Source: Marsupella aquatica
Lineage: Eukaryota; Marchantiophyta
Direction of reading: 5' to 3'
Assembly: GCA_973895155.1 (NCBI GenBank)
Contig: OZ316894.1
Location: forward strand, 21,514,001 to 21,578,000
Length of the DNA stretch: 64,000 nucleotides
Part shown: piece by piece, positions 24,362-36,144 of the stretch
Layout of the letters: every line of letters starts with the position of its first letter
Numbering within the stretch: position 1 is the first letter of the stretch
Translations under genes and position numbers: made by a program
Notes under the pieces: model-generated
Seen by the model: the letters and a program-made list of their open reading frames with translations, nothing else
Told to the model about the DNA's origin: nothing
Database searches by the model: none

Positions 24362-25680
24362 AAGATACCCGCCAGCACGATTACAGTTTACATGATCCAC
24401 ATACCAATACTTGGCTTCTCAGCCATAGAGCCTCTCATGTGTCATCGAAGAGTCCCTTTGTTAACCCTGAAATGGACAGCATGTTGTGCCCAATCTTTGG
24501 CTGGGTATGTGGTGGTCGTGCTTTGCCCAACTGGTATGTTTCATGTACAGTAAGCTTGATGATTCTTCATTCCCCAATAAATTCTGATTCGCAGAGGAAA
24601 CTCCTGTGCGAATGCAATTGCAGCAGAGATTTCAAAATCGTCTCGTGCTCCTTTCTACATTTTGTCAGGGCTGATGTAGCTCATATAAAAGTCCAGTGTT
24701 ATCTGAAGATAATACCTCCTTTGAGTTGACTTACACGATCTGAGGGCATTGGAACAGCCTCTGACGCTCGGAGATTGATTGTTACAGATCCTCATTAAAG
24801 AGCTACTTGAACACGACTGCTCGCAATCGTTTTAGCGCGTTTGGCAAACTGAATCTGAGGAAAGGTCCACTTAATTGAAGTTAAGGGTTTGCAGGACTCG
24901 CAGACAGGCCTTAGTGTCATAACCTAGATTTGGGAACTGCCCCTCAGGAAAATACCGAAAGTTCTTTTAAGGAAGCCACCGTCAGTGTTGCATAATGTGA
25001 ATTGCTGCTCAAGTCATTAAGTCCAATCTGCTCGAATGATCTGCCAAATCTCACTTCCCTAAAAGTGCAGATGAAGTGGCAATGTGAGAGTTCTCAGAAA
25101 CGCGATTCTGTTAGTATCTAATGGTCGACTGACAAAAACACAAATTATGCACACAAATTATGCAGATATTCCATCAAAATCTGGGGCGTTACATACCCTC
25201 ATTAAAGAGCTCGAATCATTGGAACAACTTTTCACAAATATGGAAAATGTGCGTTCATTGCCTACTATACCACATCCAAATACACCACACGCAAATTGGA
25301 ATGCACAACTTAGTCATTTTTATCAAAGTGAATTGGTAGAAACAATTTTGACCAACCATAGGAGGAAATCATAATTCTCTATAAAGGATACTTAACCATT
25401 CAATCATTCTCTTTTTGATTGTCCTGCCAATGTGAAAGCGATTGTCCTCAGGGTTACTCCTTAGCAGGAGGTCATGCGCTGTACGTCAATGTGCTCTCCC
25501 TGTCTCTCTTGTTCTAACCCTCATTACTCTCCTTCCTTGGTCCTCTCCAGAGGCATTGTTGACAGTATATGAGACACCTCATTCAAATTTTCTCGTGTCA
25601 AAGTTCCCTTGTCCTTGGGCAGACTCGTATTCATGTGAATATATACACGTCCATAATTACAGCCAACAAGCTAATTCTGG
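24362..25680. other. Convergent 3' flanks of SDR and isomerase genes
   Basis: The SDR gene ends at 24361 (+) and the enoyl-CoA isomerase gene at 25681 (-), so this 1.3 kb holds both 3' untranslated regions. AATAAA-like signals include CAATAAATTC at about 24575. No other gene was recognised. Confidence 0.55.
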
Positions 25681-28600
25681 CTACAGTTTTGCCATAAGTC
25701 TAGCCTTAACATTGGTCATTAGATCGTTGACGTAACCAGGGTCAAGTTCAAGTTCGATGTCAAGTTCCTTCACCTGATTCTTAAACATCTCCGTCTGTAT
25801 GATCCACCAACCACAGAAAAAATGAGCAAATGGTACCTCTTTCGACTGCAAAGAATATTAAAATCTTCGGACACAGCACACAAATCATTTCAAAGTAAAA
25901 TCCTCAAACGGTTGAATCTCAAACAAAGGCCGCTCTTGAACAGGATAGTCATCCTAGAATATCAGGAATTCTCGAAGAGCTTCATATAATTGAAACCCAT
26001 CCACCCACCCACACACACACCCAATATCTGGATGGTAGTAAAGACGCTCATTATCATATACACATCATTCAAGCAGAAGGTCGCATCAAGGTTAAGTGGA
26101 CCTGCCTTTAGAGCCCTATAATTAATCCGATCAAACTTTCTTGCTGCCAGTGCCTTAGCTGTAAAATGGACCACATAGATTGTCAATACTTATTTTGTAT
26201 TTCTTAGGAGTCAACAATGCTTGTTCAAGATAACCAGCGACCGGTAACAACGTTCGATGAATGCCATTTCTACCATGATAAACGCCTGCATGTAAAATCG
26301 TCTTTCATTCATGCTCGTTTATCCAAAAGCCAACTACGAGAAGATAATGTTGCCGAAGTTTTCGGATTGTATGTACCATTTTTTAAAGCTTCTTCCAATG
26401 TGGAGGCAGCATCTGGTAAAGCGGCATCTACAAAACCATTCTCCACAGCAGTCTTGGCAGTGAATTTATGACTGCACATTGACAAAGCCATCAACCAGGT
26501 CAGAAGAAACATTGACATCTTTGATGCTGACCTTTTCAGAAAACCCAAAGCACATCCAATTGAACAAACTGAAATTGGACAATAAATTTCATTTCCATTT
26601 CAGTTCAGCATTCTGTTTTGAGAGAAACAACATCAGCCGTTGAGACGACACCTTTCAATAGAGAGAAGGATCGTCATACCCACTAAGAACAGCTTTATAG
26701 AACGCACTCCCAGGAATTTTGGCTTGAATTAATGCATTCATGCCAGGACTCAAAGGAATACTTATGTCAACCTGTCACAGCAAGATCCTTAGTGAGTTAA
26801 AGGGGCTGGAGAGTGGTAACGTTCATTTATCCTATTGTCGAAGGAATGCTAAGTCTAACAGGGATATATTGGAAGCCATAGCTGGAGCTCGTTGTGACAG
26901 AAAATGAGTGCAGTTATAAATTTATATTTCTATCTTCAATAACTCCTATTGTTTTTCCTTCTGGAAAAGACTTGTCCTATGTCGAGGTCCTTTGTAGTAA
27001 ATTTATGATAGCAAGCATTATGACATACTTCGCTGAGGAAAATGAAGCCTCTGTCATAAGACATGAATCGGTAGTCGTGTGCCAAGGCCACCATGCAGCC
27101 TCCAGCTGAAGCATGACCACTGCCCCATCACATCCGGAACCATAAGAAAAATGTATCCCAATCAGATAATCTCACCAACCACTTCTCTAAGAAGAAGCCT
27201 ACCCCAAAAGACCTAATCAAGGTACATTGTACAATAGCTTTACAGGCACAGCTAGAGACCTACATATTGGCCAAACTGTACATCTGAGAGGAAATCTCCA
27301 ACGGATTACCCAAATGGGCTTTTTGACAAGTAAATTTCTACGTCTAAAATAAGAAGAAGGGCCCGTCCTTACCGGACAGCAGCAATAGTTGGCAGTGGAA
27401 ACAGCAAGATTCTTTTCAAAAGTTCATGGAAGCCGAAATGGACATGCTGTCAATAAAAGCAGTTGCAACTTTGAATGTGTATACAGTCTCGCATACGGTG
27501 CTTACCAGACGGCAGCAATTACTGGTATTGGGAACAGCAACAATCTTTTCAGAAGCTTATGAAAAGCGGCATTAATCAGCTGCCAAAGGTCAAGCAAGGT
27601 ACAGTAGATGTTGAGGAGCACAATACAAACATCTCTTGATCTAGGACTCTAGTGATTCATTGACAAATTTGCTTTTCATAATCATTTTCCCACGACCAGA
27701 CTTTTGCAATTGAGGAAACTGAACTACGTGGCGTAGAGTATCCCAGTAACGCACCACAAACTGGCTCGGGTCCTTCAGGCAAACTGCAAGATCCAACCCA
27801 TTGGAGAAGAACTTCCCCTGACAGAGTGGCATTTCAAGCTCCCAATCAATACAATGAGAATATTCTTGTAGGAAAATAAACATGACCAGTGACCATTTTT
27901 TTAAGAAATTCAATTAATTTGAAACATGCCATCTGACCTAAAAGAATACCTTGAATCTGGCCAACAACAGCATTATTTACGAGAGAATGGTACGGCTTTC
28001 AATGTGAAAAGATTCCCAGAGGAGATCAAAACCGAAGTGCCTAGGATGTAGATCGCAATGTCCATGACCACAATGTCTATTGGTAAGCAGTGGAGTTCGT
28101 GAACAAAGGAAATACCTCGTTTGTGGTAACCAAAGCTGCCGCATTTGGGTCCTTCTCTACCTGAAAAGGTCCACTTGAGCCGATTAATTTAGTCAACCTC
28201 TCTCAAAAAGCAAAAACCTTGCCTAAGTGATGAATACGAGGGAAACAATACACGTCACAGGAATGGCAGAGAGACTTATACGAAAGTCTCCGAAACAAGA
28301 AACCTCATCAAGAGCGCGGTTGATGGCAGCTATACTCGTTACGTTGAATCTGCATGGTTTACATCATCAAATCAGTTCATGTTTTTGAAAAGATAGATAT
28401 CCTAATCGTCATGAACGAATTCAGCTTCGAACACTCCAGAGAAGGCATCACACTCTCACGCAGGAGTTCAGCTAGGCCTTTCGGAGAGGCAGAAATTCAA
28501 TTGTCATAATCGAGTTGCACTGGGAAAGGCAATTCAACGCTCATGCTCAAAATCAACTTGAAATTTTGCAGAGGGAAAGTCTCAATTGTCATGCCGCAGT

Positions 28601-29178
28601 TCAACTCGGCAAATTGGAAGACAGTCACCTCCAGTCCAAACATTCAACTCAGCAAACTGCTTACAATTCCTGTCCATTAGACTATAAAGCTCCGACGGGA
28701 CCCACCCTATGAGATCATTCCAACACAACCCTTTGGAGACAGAACCAGTCTGCACTGTGCTAAGGAGGACAAACAATCACCCTAGAGATTGACAATTCCA
28801 ATTCGAATTCGACGGAAGCTGCCTCCTATCGTTGGACATCTAGATGAGACAACAACCAGCCAATAGAAGGCAATGAAGAGTTCTTCCAGCCGATCCCTTT
28901 GTACACACCGCCCGTCTGGTGGGTTGCATTGAATGGACAGAACAGAACAGAACAGAACAGAACAGAACAGAACAGAACGGCCATCGCTTTAAGCAGAGGG
29001 ACAATGTACAAGTCGAGAAATCGCGGAGCACCAGACCACAATTGGCTAACACGAGCGAGAGAAATGCAATTCTTGGACCAAAACACAAAACAAACCTGTG
29101 CTCTCCATTTCCAGCGAGCGTCAGCAAGTACACATTCCCAGGCAACGACGAGACCGTCACAGCGAACTTCTCAGTCAT
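25681..29178 (-). CDS. ECI: Peroxisomal delta3,delta2-enoyl-CoA isomerase
   Basis: Exons (minus): 29178-29096, 28349-28304, 28160-28116, 27817-27755, one of 27579-27506 or 27446-27373, 27119-27029, 26771-26680, 26471-26377, 26158-26064, 25794-25681. With one 74-nt exon the total is 798 nt (265 residues), in phase throughout. Landmarks are LLTLAGNGEHR at the N-terminus; GKFFSNGLDLA at 59-69 and the GHASAGG turn from 105, the two segments forming the crotonase oxyanion hole; RGFIFLSE|VDI in the catalytic region; and the C-terminal tripeptide AKL, a type 1 peroxisomal targeting signal. The crotonase-fold family shifts 3-enoyl-CoA double bonds to the 2-trans position in beta-oxidation of unsaturated fatty acids. 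Less certain are the end of exon 9 and a possible alternative exon near 25957-25892 reading DDYPVQERPLFEI and ending in stop. The duplicated exon 5 is described separately. Confidence 0.92.
27373..27446 (-). other. Alternative exon 5B of the isomerase gene
   Basis: A 74-nt exon flanked by ACAG and GTAAGG encodes 24 codons plus two bases: HVHFGFHELLKRILLF then PLPTIAAV and CG. The motif LPTIAAV fits the family consensus (MPTIAAV in plant isomerases). Spliced to exon 6 it makes the residue before GHA an arginine. Confidence 0.85.
27506..27579 (-). other. Alternative exon 5A of the isomerase gene
   Basis: A 74-nt exon flanked by GCAG and GTAAGC encodes 24 codons plus two bases: LINAAFHKLLKRLLLF then PIPVIAAV and TG. 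It is a tandem duplicate of exon 5B 60 bp downstream, has the same length and phase, and makes the residue before GHA a cysteine. Including both exons would shift the frame. Confidence 0.85.
28936..28980. repeat. (AACAG)n pentanucleotide microsatellite, ~8 units
   Basis: GACAG followed by seven perfect AACAG units and a degenerate AACGG. It lies inside intron 1 of the isomerase gene. Confidence 0.97.
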
Positions 29179-30468
29179 TTTGTTTCGTTCTTCTGTGAAT
29201 CTCAGACCTCAAAGAGGGCACCGCCAGGGAGCAATGAAGGTCGATGACAGAGTACCCACAAAGGAACCAAACCCAATTGTGCAGTGCTCACATTCACTCC
29301 AATTTCTCCGATCTACTACTAGAGTGTTGGAGACACTACTGTCCATACCACACATAGAAATTTGCTCTCGTGTACCTACCTACCTTCGAGAGATGGGGCT
29401 CTCTAGAGTAGTTGGGGCTTCGTCCTCCCCTTCCAGTCAGGCAATTTTTTTTGCTTGAAGGCTTTGGTTGCCTTCCAGTGAGGCAACTCTTCATCAGAGA
29501 GTGTTTTTTTGGGGGTTGCCTTGATACCTAAAGGAGACCCATCCAAGAGATGATAGATTGTCTATTTTGGGAGCATACACCTTTGGAGTGTAGCCACAAG
29601 GGGACTATATTTTGGAGCATGCACCTTTGTTAGTGTAGCCACAAGGGGGACGATACCCAGGGAGCCTACAAGGACCAGTACCAGGAGGGAGAGAGTGTTG
29701 AACTAGGGCCCAAAAGCGGCCAGCTATGGGCCAAGAAGAAACCAGTACTCTCACCACTACACCCCGGCAAAAACATAGACACAAACACCCTCCACAGCCC
29801 TTGCGTGTGGAGTGGGGGGATTGAACTTGAAGGAGTGTTTGTGACTCAACAGATGAAGTCAGTTATGGTGTAAGGCAAATATTTTTGCCTCGAGTGACTA
29901 CTTTGGCTCAATGAGTGGAGTCCCTTGTGGCATGGGACAATTTGTTTTTGCCTTGTAAGGAGTATTTTTGACTCAACAGATGAAGTCAGCTGTGGTGAGG
30001 CAAATCATTTTGATGGAGTAATTTTGGCTCAAGAAGTGGAATCAATTGTGGTGTCACGCAAATGTTTTTGCCTTGAAGGAGTGTTTTTTGGCTCAACAAG
30101 TGAAGTCCTTTGTGGTGTAAGGCAGATCTTCTTGTTTTGTAATGGGTCTTTTTGACTCAACAAGAGGAATCTATTGTGGTGTGGCAAATCTTGTTGCTTT
30201 GAAGGAATATTTGTGACTCAACAAGTGAAGTGACTTGTGGGGCCAATTGTCTTTGCCTTGAACGAGTGTTTTTTACTCAACCAACTGAAGCCCCTTTTTA
30301 TGGATCTAAAAATATGACAGACAGAATTGAGCATGAGCATGGGTGAAGAAGTTCGCATGGTAGCTGGGGAGGTGGGCGAGAAAAGATTTGTTGAGATGTC
30401 CGTTGACGCACCCTTCGGTCATGTACCTGTTTATGAATTCTCAGATTTACTCCATTGCCTCTTTTTTG
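29179..30468. other. Isomerase upstream region and ~60-bp tandem repeat array
   Basis: The first few hundred bases are the promoter side of the isomerase gene. Bases 29560-29660 carry a ~53-bp duplication containing TGTAGCCACAAGGGG. Bases about 29826-30300 are an array of roughly eight diverged ~60-bp units containing TTGCCTTGAAGGAGT, GACTCAACA(A/G) and GTGAAGTC...TGTGGTG. No gene was recognised. Confidence 0.75.
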
Positions 30469-31937
30469 GAGTTATATGCTTGATGGGCCCTCTACGGAAC
30501 CTTTCTTACCTGATGGGCCCCTATGGAACTTTTTTTACCCAATAGGCCCCCTGTCAGTATTTTTTGTAAGAAGATCTTATCATGGGCACTATAACGGGAT
30601 TTTCCGCCTTGCAGTGACCAACCACATTTTTAAAAAAGACTATGGTCAACACCGAGTCCAGGCAAACTGCATGGTCGGACCGTGCGGTCGACCCTGCATG
30701 GTCGATCGACAAACCATGGAAATTATCCGGGACAAACCGCGAAAAGCCGCCGCTGCCAAAACTGCGATGTGAAGACAATATTCATTATGTCTTCGGATTC
30801 GCAATTTTACCAATCGCTGGGTAGTCATGACGTTTGCTTGTATGGGTTTTTTGGTGACTCAACACCGTGCAGGAGGCCACCCCTGCATGGTCGAAGAAAC
30901 AAAGAAATATGTGGGAGAAACACGTGAAACCGCGGACATGAAGTGGGAGAACCACAAAAAGCGGCCGCGGCTGCCCAAGCCGCGACTTGAATACAATATG
31001 GATTATGTCTTCAGATTGAAAATTTTACCGTATCGCAGGGTCGTCATTAGGTTTGGTTTTCACACGGTGCACACGGGTTTTTCACGATGTTTTCATGTGT
31101 GGCTGTCAGCGTCAGTGCGGAGTACCTGCGGAGTACCTCCAAATGTGCACAGTGAATATTGAAGTCCAATGATCACATTCTCCTATGACAATGAACATGT
31201 TAGGTGCAGATGAAGAGGATAATGAAGCAGTGCAAGTGCATCTCTGGCGTAGAGGGGACGTATGCGATGTGGACATCCCGGAAGCTGACAGACCGCCACC
31301 TCAAGAGAGTCCATGTTTTGGAAGGAGAAAGAGACCCGCCTCAAACCTGGCAGCAATTCTGGAAGGGAAGAGTCCTGAGCAAGGTGAGAATTCGGTTTAG
31401 GGTCTTCACATATAGTTTTCCTTGTGTTAGACCCCCTCATGTTATGTGGCATCCTTGCAAAGAAAGAACATTAGGCACAGCAAGAAAGAACATTTGGCAC
31501 AATATTAGTAAGAAGGCTCTTACATATGTCACATTAATGTTGGGTCTTCGGGCCCGGCATGCTTGGGGTTCTGGGAGGCAGCAGGGACCATGGATGAAAT
31601 CCGCATAGACCGACAATATTAGTTTTTGCTTCAATCCAATGGCCACGTATGAGGCCAGGTGTGTTTGTGTCGTGAGATGATTCCTTACTGTAGAGGAGGC
31701 GTGTACATAAAAGCATGAACTTGTATGAGTTTAACCTTTATTTGATTTATTCTTGCTTTGTCAAATTTACCCAAATACAAGTTTAAGTAAACCATTATGC
31801 ACCCCCTCCGACCTTTTGTATTGTATAAGGTGAGGCAAGAATAACAACCCCATAAAACTCATCCTATACCTCCATTGTTCAAATGAGGCCATTTAGTGAG
31901 TTATGCCTCTGGCCTAGAAGTAATGAAAGAAGGCCTA

Positions 31938-32306
31938 CCCTAAACCCTAAACCGTCTTTGAGACTAGTAGTAGCCTATACACCCTAAACCCTCTTTGAGG
32001 CTACTAGTAGCCTATACACCCTAAACCCTATACATTTGTACAAAAAGTAGGGCTTCAATTACACCCAAGAATAGAATATGTATGGATGTTTGACTTGAAG
32101 TGGGTCAAGAGATTGACAAAATTGATCCCCCTCCTACCTTTTCCTTTTCTTTTGCAAAATATGTTGTGAATTAATGGGGTACCTAAAAATTGGTATAACA
32201 CCCTCAGTGCTACAAAACTCCTAAGTAAGGCCTAGTTTTGTCAATTGAGCATATATATGTAGCAAGTTCATTAAGAGCCCTAAACCCTAAACCCCTAAAC
32301 CCTACT
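31938..32306. repeat. Interstitial telomere-like CCCTAAA blocks
   Basis: Short runs of CCCTAAA, the plant telomere unit, occur at 31939-31955, near 31980 and 32020 as single or paired units, and at 32277-32305 (CCCTAAACCCTAAAC and variants). Between them a ~44-bp block ending TAGCCTATACA is repeated. The runs are short and diverged, so this is not a telomere. They sit inside the MULE-like element. Confidence 0.85.
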
Positions 32307-33507
32307 AACCTGTCCCCCAAATTACCTAATATTGCTAAGGTGCCCCCAAAACAATTTTTTTTATCAACGTGTCCCCCATTTCGTATTTGTATCAATATTA
32401 AAATGTATATGGGTTCCCATTACCATCTGGCAAGTTGTTATTGGATCGTATGAGCCCATAAGGGCACCTCTTCATCGGCCTCACTTGGTTACGGGAACCC
32501 ATATATGAGTTAATATTAACCCAAATTCAAAATGGGGGACAATTAAGTTAATAATTAATTTTGTCTGAGGAACAAGTTAATAATATTGGGTAGTAGTTTA
32601 GGGGACAAGTTAGTAAAAAACTCTAAGAGCATAAGCATCCAGAGTAGGTGTGACAGGTCCATTAACAACATAAACATCCTGATAAGTTTGTACAAACATG
32701 CTGAGTATGTATGGTGGCTACCCTGAAAAAATGGTGATTTGAAGTCCAAAATACAGCATGCAATGAATGAAACATGTGAACACAACATGATTATTGTCTT
32801 CATTCCACGCTTCCACCCAAATTGTGCCGTTGCAAGAGGGGGGCAATTTGAGTGTTTGGATGCTCCTTGGACAGAAGAACGATGGTTACCAGGGGGGCAT
32901 GGGTCAAAGTTACTTGATTTTGTTCCTACAATGTTACGCAACTTCGGGTGTATGTACATGAAGACAATATGGTTTTTGTCTTTGTACCAAAGTAGGAAAA
33001 TATATGGGTTGTTGCAGCGGACACTCGATTGCAGATCCCGTTCAGGAAGGTCGAAGGTCGCGAGGTAGACCTTGGCGCAATTTGCTGCTAAACAGACAGG
33101 CTGGGCCAATAGTAATGGAATACAACGCCATGAGGCAGCAAAGAATAGCTCAATACACATTGCACAGAAATGGACGTCCATGCACTCAACATTGCAAATT
33201 CCAATAATTGCTTCAATTGCTGATTTCAAAATGTGTGGAGTACATCTGCGTATGCAGTCTTCAAAATTTGCAAAACTACAATTACTTCTGCTGCTAGCCT
33301 CTACCTAGCCTGCAACGAGTTACAGTGGGAGCTCAGGGAATCTTGAATTGTACCCATCACCTCAGCCAATCGTAAGCTATACCCATTACCCCGTATGGGT
33401 CTAATGTTCATTGCTACAGAAAATCTCCTCACAACAGTCACATTTGAACACTTCATGGCCAGACTCGTCTATTCCAAGCAATTCAACATTGACCCTATGC
33501 CTATCGG

Positions 33508-33903
33508 CTAGATAAGGAGCCTTCCACTGTGCACCCAATTGAACTGACGCTGTAGCCATGTCTCAGCTTCAGAGTGGGACTTGAAGGACTTATGATTTGC
33601 TCCACTAAAACCAGTGACCTGAGCCTCTGCCTCCTCCCAAGTGCGGTAAATCCCAGGACTCCTGCCCTTTGCAATTGCATACCATTTCTTTGGAGAGGGC
33701 GCGCCTAGATAACAATTGTAAGGCAAAGCAATCGACAGCCTTCTAGGCGTTCTCCTCACAGGACCTTCTACTCGCCCATACGATCCAGCTTTCACTACAC
33801 CAGCCTCAGATTCCAGCTGAACATGACTGTCGCCTTTTGTTGTGGAGCCATAATCTGAGGGTACCTTTAGATTATGGCGAATTCTCACTACGGCACGGAC
33901 CAC
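33508..33903 (-). CDS. Viroplasmin/RNase H1 N-terminal-domain fragment
   Basis: The frame ends in a segment KKWYAIAKGRSPGIYRTWEE, followed by a conserved pattern with SFKSHSEAETWLQ (about residues 71-117 of the stretch given). This matches the small hybrid-binding domain at the N-terminus of eukaryotic RNase H1, also known from caulimovirus viroplasmin. No RNase H catalytic domain follows before the stop. The open frame has no ATG at its 5' end; it begins after an in-frame TAA near 33930 and opens on a GTG. It is therefore an exon or fragment, not a complete gene. It lies just inside the right arm of the MULE-like element and may be a captured or element-encoded exon. Confidence 0.6.
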   Translation of the reverse strand: MVRAVVRIRHNLKVPSDYGSTTKGDSHVQLESEAGVVKAGSYGRVEGPVRRTPRRLSIALPYNCYLGAPSPKKWYAIAKGRSPGIYRTWEEAEAQVTGFSGANHKSFKSHSEAETWLQRQFNWVHSGRLLI

Positions 33904-34269
33904 GGAGGACTGGATGCGACCACGCAGTGTACAACTTTAAGTTACGTTGTGGTAAACTGCAGAGTTTGGCCCTCACAAGAACAGTGAGTACAAATCATTA
34001 AGAGGGGGCCCATCAGGGAAAAAAAGTTCCCCAGGGGCCCATCAGGTAAGAAAGGTTCGTAGAGGGCCCATCAAGCATATATCTCCTCTTTTTTGTGAAT
34101 ACATACTTTGCCTCTCTGTTTAGTCTAATTGTTAAATTGCCACCTATTTTCATTTTTGGTTAACAAACAAGTAACTCTGATTAGCTTGGAATGATCCAAC
34201 AGTCAACATCCTGCCTATTTTCATCATCAGAGAATTATCACCCGTCTCAACTTAAACCACAGCTGCCAG

Positions 34270-34277
34270 TATAAAAG
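34270..34277 (+). promoter_or_regulatory. TATA-like box inside left terminal repeat
   Basis: TATAAAAG occurs 14 bp inside the left end, pointing inward. About 110 bp downstream, CAACGCCAG|GTGAGTG looks like the first splice donor of a leader exon. It probably drives the plus-strand gene of the element. This is inferred from sequence alone. Confidence 0.5.
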
Positions 34278-36144
34278 GGCCCTTGGTCTGCCCGCCTAGT
34301 CATTCTTTGCTGCCCGGATGCACAGTGATCCCGGGTGAACAGCTCCTTTGGCCCGACAACTTTTCCGCTTTCCTCTCCAACGCCAGGTGAGTGAAACGCA
34401 TGCATGACTTTGCAAGTGACAAAGCCTGTGTGTGTGACTGCCCCATCTCTCCTTCGCGCACTGACATAGCTGTGCGTCGCTGTCCAGCCTTTCCACTCGT
34501 TTTGGATCAATCAAAGTTACTTTTCGGATTGGTATTGTTGACGACATTGGCTTTGGTGTTTACTTTGCATTGGAACTCGTCCCACTTGGTGTCATCGCTA
34601 GGGATTGTTATCAGGTACATATGAATTCAATAGACTACTTTTGGTTCCTTCAACGGCTGCTGAATTGCAGTTTTCACCGACAGCAATCAGCATTCCTTCA
34701 CTTCCACAAGTTTGTACTTCGCAGTTTTTACTCGATTTGAACCAGACCCGATTTGAAGCAGAAGCATCGTCTCACCTCTGTTTTACATTCACCTTCTTGT
34801 CATAGAGTAGCTTACTTCGGCCAGAATTTCATTGGCGAATTTCTGTGGAGCTGTTGTGATCGTTTCTAATCTGGGTGAGTGATCGTGGTATGTGTCGCCT
34901 CCAATCTGTAGTCTGCCTCGATCATCCTTTGAGTCCTCAATTGAGTCAGGGCAGCAGGCAGTAGTCTAAGATACCTGATCCCCAGACATTTCCAGCTTTT
35001 CTGTCTATCTTTTTTCTCTTGGAGTATATTGTTGAACGGACCTCAGTCTTTTAGTAGTCCTCTTTTGTACAGCACAAGCGATAAGCGATAAGCGATAAGG
35101 CACAACGACAAGCGATAAGGGATAAGCGCAATAAGGTGGAAATCCGGTGTTGGGCTTGTGCAGCTTCGCCCCGTTTAGGCCAATCACTATCACTATCTCA
35201 CCCTAGCTAATTACTAATTGGAATGGCAACTCGGAGAAGGAATTATTGTAGCAGCTTTATCATACACATTGAAACAGCGAAAGACACAAAGACGATGACA
35301 TCGCGATATAGAAGGACATTTCAATTTGCTGGTGACATCAGCCCTATTGGCAGTGCTAGCTTGCTACCTGACGGATCAATTCTTCACGACCTCTACCTCC
35401 ACCGTTCCACTACTCCCTTCTCCTTTGTCGCTCTGCTGTTGCTGCTAAAGTTCTCCATCATCGACCAGCTAGCTACGTCCTTATCCAACGCTTTCCACCG
35501 GAACATACTTACACCGGACATTTCATTGTTGCGTGGTGTGCATATGCAAATAGCTAGTAAGGTCAATTGTGCTTGTAATTGTGATGTGCAAATATTAATT
35601 TCTGCAACTCCGTAGCTCTCTAAAAGCGAAAACAACTTCGACGTCACTCACTAATTCCTTTGCCTCAATAATGTCGAGCCTTCGTAAGAAAGTCCAAGGT
35701 GTCATCCAGTATCGACACAACTCCTTTACCATGTTTTCAGTACGGGAGTCACGACACAACTCCTTTACCATGTAATCAGTATGGGAGTCACCATGCATGT
35801 CATCAGTCCCGTAGTCAAATTGACCATGTAGTCAGTATGCCTGTCAAGATCATGTTGGGAAGCCGAGCCCTTTTTGTTGGATATCATTCTTACATTCATC
35901 ATACTGATTTCTCCAAAGGTACTTTCTTTCAAGTACTGAGAGACGTGAAGCTAGAGAAAAGAGGAGGAAGGACAACCGGCCTTATCTGCCACGAATATTC
36001 AGGTTCTTCACCCAAGTCACTCCATGGTACCCCGTGAAGTGGTCTCCATTTATCATAATGCAGTTTGAGTTCCACTATAGAGAGTCATTGTGACCGATTC
36101 CATGTTCAAATATTTTATTTTTCAAAGTACTTTGCTTTTGTCAG

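Larger units (their letters stand above)
30469..34085. mobile_element. MULE-like DNA transposon, non-autonomous, 3.6 kb
   Basis: Bases about 30469-30553 and 34003-34085 are inverted copies, about 90 percent identical by eye. The outer ends read GAG(T/A)TATATGCTTGATGGG inward. The 10-bp direct repeat CTCTTTTTTG flanks both ends exactly (30459-30468 and 34086-34095); 9-10 bp target duplications are the hallmark of Mutator-like elements. Each arm is built from ~30-bp direct sub-repeats containing TGATGGGCCCCT and GGAAC(C)TTT. The interior holds a diverged ~190-bp tandem duplication (30650-31040), telomere-like blocks and an exon-like viroplasmin-domain frame. No MURA-type transposase was recognised. 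Confidence 0.75.

Noticed and set aside
31185-31400. Two overlapping plus-strand frames ending near a GTGAGA donor, possibly an exon of a MULE-borne gene.
   Set aside because: Both frames are open and neither resembles a known protein, so the coding frame cannot be decided.
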